DNA of 9,978 bases from an uncultured Pirellula sp. GTDB lineage: Bacteria; Planctomycetota; Planctomycetia; Pirellulales; Pirellulaceae. The stretch covers positions 1-9,978 of the forward strand of contig CAILTZ010000628.1 in the NCBI GenBank assembly GCA_903837255.1. Direction: 5' to 3'. Positions 7,245 through 9,978 of this stretch are shown piece after piece (the stretch's first letter is position 1; each line of letters starts with the position of its first letter). A program made the position numbers and the translations under genes. The notes beneath the pieces are model-generated. The model was given only the letters and a program-made list of their open reading frames with translations. It had not been told where the DNA came from and did no database searches.

Positions 7245-7258
7245 TGACAATCTTGTCA
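7245..7258. promoter_or_regulatory. Inverted repeat just upstream of the secreted-protein start, possible operator
   Basis: TGACAA-TC-TTGTCA is a 14-base interrupted palindrome with perfect 6-base arms, ending 4 nt upstream of the chosen ATG at 7241. On the minus strand it contains a TTGACA, which equals a sigma-70 -35 box, but no -10 box follows at the right distance, so I do not call a promoter. Its place suggests an operator or a translation-control element, unless the true start lies further upstream, in which case it is coding. Confidence 0.35.
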
Positions 7259-7260
7259 AA

Positions 7261-7280
7261 AAGCGAATAGCCTTTCGCTT
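7261..7280 (-). terminator. Stem-loop with a T-tract in the leader of the secreted-protein gene, possible attenuator
   Basis: On the minus strand AAGCGAA, a six-base loop AGGCTA and TTCGCTT form a perfect 7-bp stem, and the stem runs into a run of five T residues before GACA. That is the shape of a weak intrinsic terminator or attenuator placed about 20 nt before the ATG at 7241. The stem has only three G-C pairs, so its strength is doubtful. It could also be an operator half of the same cluster as the 7245-7258 palindrome. Confidence 0.3.
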
Positions 7281-7348
7281 ACCAAGCGTGTATGGTATCC
7301 CAAAACACACCGATTGTGGACTTGGGGTAGGCAACACGCCCTTTTTTC

Positions 7349-7386
7349 CCAAAACCACCTTTTGGCTGCTGCTTCTAATCATGATT
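7349..7386. promoter_or_regulatory. Two further inverted repeats in the divergent intergenic region
   Basis: CCAAAA-CCACC-TTTTGG (7349-7365) is a perfect 6-base inverted repeat, and AATCATGATT (7377-7386) is a perfect 10-base palindrome. Both lie between the starts of the divergently transcribed secreted-protein gene (7241) and the Nudix-like gene (7446), where shared control sites are expected. I see no convincing -35/-10 pair for either gene in these 204 bases. Confidence 0.25.
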
Positions 7387-7445
7387 CGCTCGTAAATTTC
7401 TTTTGTTTCCCGCAGTCTTTTCACGCATCTTCAAATCTTTGCATC

Positions 7446-8045
7446 ATGGTAAAAGACGAAGAAGTCCTTGTGGTGCCGGCAACGTTGCTGGTGGAATTGG
7501 GGCCTTTCTCAGGATTCCAACCCGCCATTGACCGCTATTTGCCTGCCCTTTTGGACCGTACCAATCAGTCGTTTCGTCCCAGGAGTCTTGTGGAAAACGA
7601 TCCTTCGTTCAAACAACTTATTCCGTATGTGATCCTCGAGTGCAATGACGAACAGCAAACCCGACTGTTTCGCTACACCCGAGGCAAGGGACAAGGAGAA
7701 AAACGGCTCCACGCTTTGCAGTCCATCGGCATCGGCGGGCATATTTCTGTAGAGGATGCCCAAGGCGACGACTGGTATCGCAACGGAATGCAGCGGGAGT
7801 TGTCCGAGGAAGTCCTCATCGAGTGCGGAGGTAAGGACCAAATCGTTGGGTTGATCTACGACGATACGACCGAGGTTGGGCGTGTCCACTTGGGGGTCGT
7901 GCATGTGATGCAATTGTCCTCGTGCATGGCCACGCCGCGCGAGGATCACCTGCTTGACGCAGGATTTCTTCCCGTCGATGAGATCAAACTCCAAGCCAGT
8001 CAGATGGAGACCTGGTCACAGTTGTGCCTGAGGAATCTTTACTGA
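7446..8045 (+). CDS. Nudix-like predicted phosphoesterase (COG4112 type)
   Basis: This is a 199-residue protein with a Nudix-fold hydrolase look. An N-terminal segment (about 1-57: VVPATLLVELGPFSGF, RYLPALLDRTNQSFRPRSLVENDPSFKQL) precedes IPYVILEC and FRYTRG, which should be the first Nudix strands. The core is IGIGGHISVED (94-104) followed by RELSEEVLI (117-125). E118, E121 and E122 are in the positions of the metal-binding REUxEE. The first half of the standard Nudix box (Gx5Ex7) is not kept, and L124 replaces the usual glycine. I associate this arrangement with COG4112, annotated as predicted phosphoesterase of the MutT family; the substrate is unknown. I chose ATG 7446 because the sequence upstream in frame does not look like protein. 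It is divergent from the secreted-protein gene and its end overlaps the convergent small gene by 7 bases. Confidence 0.85.
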   Translation: MVKDEEVLVVPATLLVELGPFSGFQPAIDRYLPALLDRTNQSFRPRSLVENDPSFKQLIPYVILECNDEQQTRLFRYTRGKGQGEKRLHALQSIGIGGHISVEDAQGDDWYRNGMQRELSEEVLIECGGKDQIVGLIYDDTTEVGRVHLGVVHVMQLSSCMATPREDHLLDAGFLPVDEIKLQASQMETWSQLCLRNLY

Positions 8046-8365
8046 AAAGAGTCCTCAGGCGGCGGGGTGTCTTTGCTTTTGCAGAAGTCCCGTAGGTTTT
8101 CCGTTTCTATCAAAGATCCATCGGAGCCAAAGAGCTTGACTTGTTGCTCGTCGATGTGCCACACAAGGCTGAATCCAAGCAGCGAGAATCGGCGTCCGAT
8201 GTAGCAACCACCTTGGAGCAAGGTCGTCTCGAGCATCGAATGCGGTAGCTCTTGGATACTCCGCGCGCGGATCCAATCGCGAAACCGCTTGCGTATCGAC
8301 TCGGCCTTCAGAGTGTTTGTCCCGAAATTCATACAGGGTCCTATCGGCAGGCATAAGACCTGCAT
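8039..8365 (-). CDS. Small protein of unknown function, probably frameshifted near its 5' end
   Basis: The open frame gives 108 residues. From about residue 20 it looks like a genuine compact protein: KAESIRKRFRDWIRARSIQ, LPHSMLETTLLQGGCYIGRRF, GFSLVWHIDEQQVKLFGSDGSLIE. The first 19 residues (MQVLCLPIGPCMNFGTNTL) look unnatural. In the frame next to it, a start at 8393 gives MDQSLELALNAGLMPADRTLYEFRDKHSE, which reads like a real N-terminus. Skipping one base at the minus-strand GG (8305-8306) joins the two parts into FRDKHSEAESIRKRF and a protein of about 117 residues. I therefore think the gene runs 8039-8393 with one extra base, from a sequencing error, a real mutation or, less likely, programmed frameshifting. 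The 3' end overlaps the Nudix-like gene by 7 bases tail to tail. I know of no function. Confidence 0.65.
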   Translation of the reverse strand: MQVLCLPIGPCMNFGTNTLKAESIRKRFRDWIRARSIQELPHSMLETTLLQGGCYIGRRFSLLGFSLVWHIDEQQVKLFGSDGSLIETENLRDFCKSKDTPPPEDSFQ

Positions 8366-8393
8366 TGAGGGCCAGTTCTAACGATTGATCCAT
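8303..8393 (-). pseudogene. Out-of-frame 5' part of the small gene at 8039
   Basis: This segment encodes the start of the small unknown protein in a different frame from the rest: an ATG at 8393, then 29 plausible residues ending at DKHSE just before the proposed one-base insertion at 8305-8306. It is listed separately so that an annotator who takes only the open frame from 8365 does not lose the likely true start. Confidence 0.5.
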
Positions 8394-8409
8394 TTCTAAG
8401 GATTCTTTG

Positions 8410-8458
8410 GGTGAAACTTGTTCACCAAGAGCTTGCGGATTAGCTAAGCTTTGCCGCA
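8410..8458. promoter_or_regulatory. Two dyads in the divergent region before the hydrolase gene
   Basis: GGTGAA-ACTTG-TTCACC (8410-8426) has perfect 6-base arms and extends to TT/AA outside if one G is bulged. The second dyad is TGCGG-N3-AGCT-A-AGCT-N3-CCGCA (8434-8458), symmetric about A8446. Both sit in the 117 bases between the divergent starts at 8393 and 8511, and could be operators shared by the small gene and the hydrolase. I see no good -35/-10 boxes here. If the hydrolase started at the TTG at 8451, the second dyad would overlap its start. Confidence 0.3.
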
Positions 8459-8510
8459 GGCAGCGTCCGATCCAAACACAAAGCCGAATCTGGACCTGTT
8501 CAATGTGGCT

Positions 8511-9536
8511 ATGGGGTTGGCAATGCAAGCATTCCTGCACACGGTGGCGTTTTCCTCTGGGCAAGAGGCGATTTTCGGTCCAGACGTGAGATCTGGATCG
8601 GATTGGAGGTATGTTCGCCAATGGTGGCCTAGCGACCAGGCGGCATGGGGAGCTTTGACGATCATCCATGGGTTTGGGGACCATGGTGGACGCTTCGAGG
8701 GGATGGCCACAAGCCTTGCGAGTTTGGGGCTGGCCGTCACGGCGATGGATTTGGTCGGACATGGACTTTCCCCGGGTCGTCGCGGGGTGATTGACTCGTA
8801 CGATCAGTTGCTCGACGAGGTTGAACGCTCTATGGCGTTGTCCCAGCGGACTTGGCCCCAAATGCCTCAGTTTTTGTTCGGGCAGAGCATGGGTGGGAAC
8901 TTGGTCCTCAATTGGATGCTCCGGCGGCCGGAGTCTGCCCGATGTTTGCTAGGCGCGATTGCCGGGGCGCCGTTGCTCAGGTCCAAGAGCATGCCCAAGG
9001 AAAAGTTTATGCGGGCGGGCCGTTGGCTTGCGGATCGCTTGCCAAATTTCCGAGTTCCAACGCCTGCCAGGGTTGAATGGCTATGTGCAGAGCCTCGGGC
9101 TCAGGACGCCTACCGCCGCGATCCGCTGGTGCATCGCACCATGTCGCTGAGGCTTGCAACGAGCTTGGTCGACAGTGGAATGTGGGCTATGGAACGGGCC
9201 GCAGAATTAATGGTGCCGAGTTTGCTGATCCATGGTTCGGAAGATCGCTTGACGTGTCCGATGGCGACCCAGGAGTTCGCGCGTCGGGCTGGGCCTAACG
9301 CGGAGTTTTTGTTGTACCAAGGGTGTCGTCACGAACTGCACGAGGAGCCCCCCAGGCAGTACATTTTCGAAACCTTGGCCAGTTGGGCCAAAAATCGTTG
9401 CATTCGAGCTTGGGTTTTGCCTGGCAATTTAAGGCCAAAGGGTGAATCAAGTCGAATCTCCGAGCAATCCTCTTTGAAGGCTACTGCGTCTATTGAGGGA
9501 ATCGCTCACGGGTCCTATACTGCACCGGGTCTCTAA
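8511..9536 (+). CDS. Alpha/beta hydrolase, monoacylglycerol lipase / lysophospholipase-like
   Basis: This is a 341-residue serine hydrolase of the PldB/monoacylglycerol-lipase group (COG2267, serine aminopeptidase S33 fold). HGFGDHGGRF (53-62) is the oxyanion-hole region, MDLVGHGLSPGRRG (79-92) is typical of the group, and the nucleophile elbow is GQSMGG with S126; the usual form is GHSMGG. The acid is D245 in HGSEDRLTCP and the histidine is H274 in GCRHELHEE. It probably hydrolyses a lipid or another ester; the true substrate is unknown. There is no clear signal peptide. I chose ATG 8511, but ATG 8523 or TTG 8451 are possible and no site has a convincing ribosome binding sequence. The last 40 or so residues (from about 299) have no counterpart in typical members and are low in hydrophobic pattern. 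A gene for a membrane protein follows 53 nt downstream. Confidence 0.88.
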   Translation: MGLAMQAFLHTVAFSSGQEAIFGPDVRSGSDWRYVRQWWPSDQAAWGALTIIHGFGDHGGRFEGMATSLASLGLAVTAMDLVGHGLSPGRRGVIDSYDQLLDEVERSMALSQRTWPQMPQFLFGQSMGGNLVLNWMLRRPESARCLLGAIAGAPLLRSKSMPKEKFMRAGRWLADRLPNFRVPTPARVEWLCAEPRAQDAYRRDPLVHRTMSLRLATSLVDSGMWAMERAAELMVPSLLIHGSEDRLTCPMATQEFARRAGPNAEFLLYQGCRHELHEEPPRQYIFETLASWAKNRCIRAWVLPGNLRPKGESSRISEQSSLKATASIEGIAHGSYTAPGL

Positions 9537-9542
9537 ACCCAT

Positions 9543-9556
9543 CGTCCTATCGGACG
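9543..9556. terminator. Short hairpin after the hydrolase gene
   Basis: CGTCC-TATC-GGACG makes a perfect 5-bp, GC-rich stem with a four-base loop, starting 7 nt after the hydrolase stop. No T-tract follows, so termination is uncertain. It may only be a message-end hairpin in the 53-base gap before the next gene. Confidence 0.25.
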
Positions 9557-9589
9557 GCTAAGTAGGCCCTATTGCCCCATTAGACGTGT

Positions 9590-9978
9590 ATGAAAAGCGA
9601 ACGTAGTCAGATTCAAGAGTCGGATCTTTTGGCTGACAAGATCGAGCAGAAGTTTGCCCAGATCAAACCATACTTGCCTGCTCTTTTAGGCATCACCGGC
9701 ACGGTGGTTTTGGGGTTGCTCGGCTACGGGATTTACACCAGCCAGCAAGAAGGACGAGCAGCGAGGGGTTGGACCGATTTTTACTTCTCCGATACATCCC
9801 CTCAGGACCTCGAGGCAATCGCTAGCGATTTCTCCGACACCAGCGCCGGGACCTGGGCCAAACTCACCGCCGGGGATGCCAACATGGCCAAGGCTTTGGA
9901 AAAATGGAATGTCGATCGAACGGTATCCGATCAGTACTTCAAACAGTCCGTAGATGACTACCGAGCGGCAGCCAAGGC
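9590..9978 (+). CDS. Single-pass membrane protein, probably TPR/YfgM-like (3' end outside window)
   Basis: The first 129 codons of a longer gene begin at ATG 9590 and stay open to the window edge. The product starts MKSERSQIQESDLLADKIEQ, a charged cytoplasmic segment, followed by one hydrophobic helix (about residues 28-49, PYLPALLGITGTVVLGLLGYGIY). After it come WTDFYFSDTSPQDLEAIASDFSDTSAGTWAKLTAGDANMAKALEKW and a helical region. An N-in membrane anchor followed by helical repeats resembles YfgM-type tetratricopeptide proteins, and planctomycete TPR proteins with an MKSER start, as I recall them. The TPR part would lie mostly beyond the window, so the family call is inference; the membrane topology is what the sequence shows. 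No Shine-Dalgarno site precedes the ATG. Confidence 0.8.
   Translation, partial: MKSERSQIQESDLLADKIEQKFAQIKPYLPALLGITGTVVLGLLGYGIYTSQQEGRAARGWTDFYFSDTSPQDLEAIASDFSDTSAGTWAKLTAGDANMAKALEKWNVDRTVSDQYFKQSVDDYRAAAK

Noticed and set aside
7244..7259. TTGACA on the minus strand as a -35 promoter box
   Set aside because: At the usual spacing downstream the bases are GACTCC, which is not a -10 box, and the ATG lies too close.
7242..7424. Upstream extension of the secreted-protein frame to the GTG at 7424
   Set aside because: It would place the signal peptide more than 85 residues into the protein and makes a cluster of inverted repeats coding. The ATG at 7241 gives a normal signal peptide.
8055..8861. 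A 268-codon open frame on the minus strand overlapping the hydrolase and the small gene
   Set aside because: Most of it is antisense to a well-supported hydrolase and is rich in arginine, histidine and proline. Only its short piece from 8393 to about 8306 looks like real coding sequence, and that is treated as the 5' part of the small gene.
1..9978. CRISPR array, transposase, integrase, tRNA, rRNA or a defence gene cluster
   Set aside because: I looked for regular spaced repeats, mobile-element proteins, cloverleaf-type segments and known defence domains on both strands and saw none. The genes present are metabolic, lipid-related or unknown.

Overview
The window looks like a chromosomal stretch from a planctomycete, probably of the Pirellulaceae/Rhodopirellula type. 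This rests on recalled protein style: the acyltransferase N-terminus, the MKSER-type membrane protein at the right edge, and a large secreted protein of a kind I associate with this phylum. The DNA is moderately GC-rich by eye and most genes lack clear Shine-Dalgarno sites. I found no tRNA, rRNA, CRISPR array, insertion sequence or phage gene. It reads as ordinary chromosome with several poorly known genes.

Layout. (1) 1-1646, plus strand: the 3' end of a UDP-glucose 4-epimerase gene (galE), then 14 nt later a PlsC-type acyltransferase. A small hairpin lies in the convergent gap after it. (2) 1692-7241, minus strand: five tightly spaced genes that read, in transcription order, as a large secreted protein, pdxH, thiD, a zinc alcohol dehydrogenase and a tryptophan-rich protein of unknown function. 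The gaps are 18, 32, 6 and 64 nt, so this could be one operon. (3) 7242-7445: a divergent control region holding several inverted repeats. (4) 7446-8045, plus strand: a divergent Nudix-like phosphoesterase (COG4112 type). (5) 8039-8393, minus strand: a small conserved-looking gene that appears broken by a one-base frameshift. (6) 8394-8510: a second divergent intergenic region with two dyads. (7) 8511-9536, plus strand: a monoacylglycerol-lipase-like alpha/beta hydrolase. (8) 9590 to the edge, plus strand: the start of a one-pass membrane protein, probably of the TPR/YfgM-like type.

How the genes relate. PdxH and ThiD are neighbours. PdxH makes pyridoxal 5'-phosphate, and ThiD-family kinases phosphorylate HMP and in some bacteria pyridoxal, so the pair may serve cofactor (B6/B1) salvage. 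The role of the large secreted protein at the head of this run is unknown. GalE next to an acyltransferase suggests envelope sugar or lipid metabolism, but this is only inference.

The points most worth a second look are the frameshifted small gene, the two 15-bp tandem duplications at either end of the large secreted-protein gene, the internal repeat in that protein, the dyads in both divergent promoter regions, and a strong excess of the palindrome CGATCG (18 copies found by hand, with none between 6781 and 9912).
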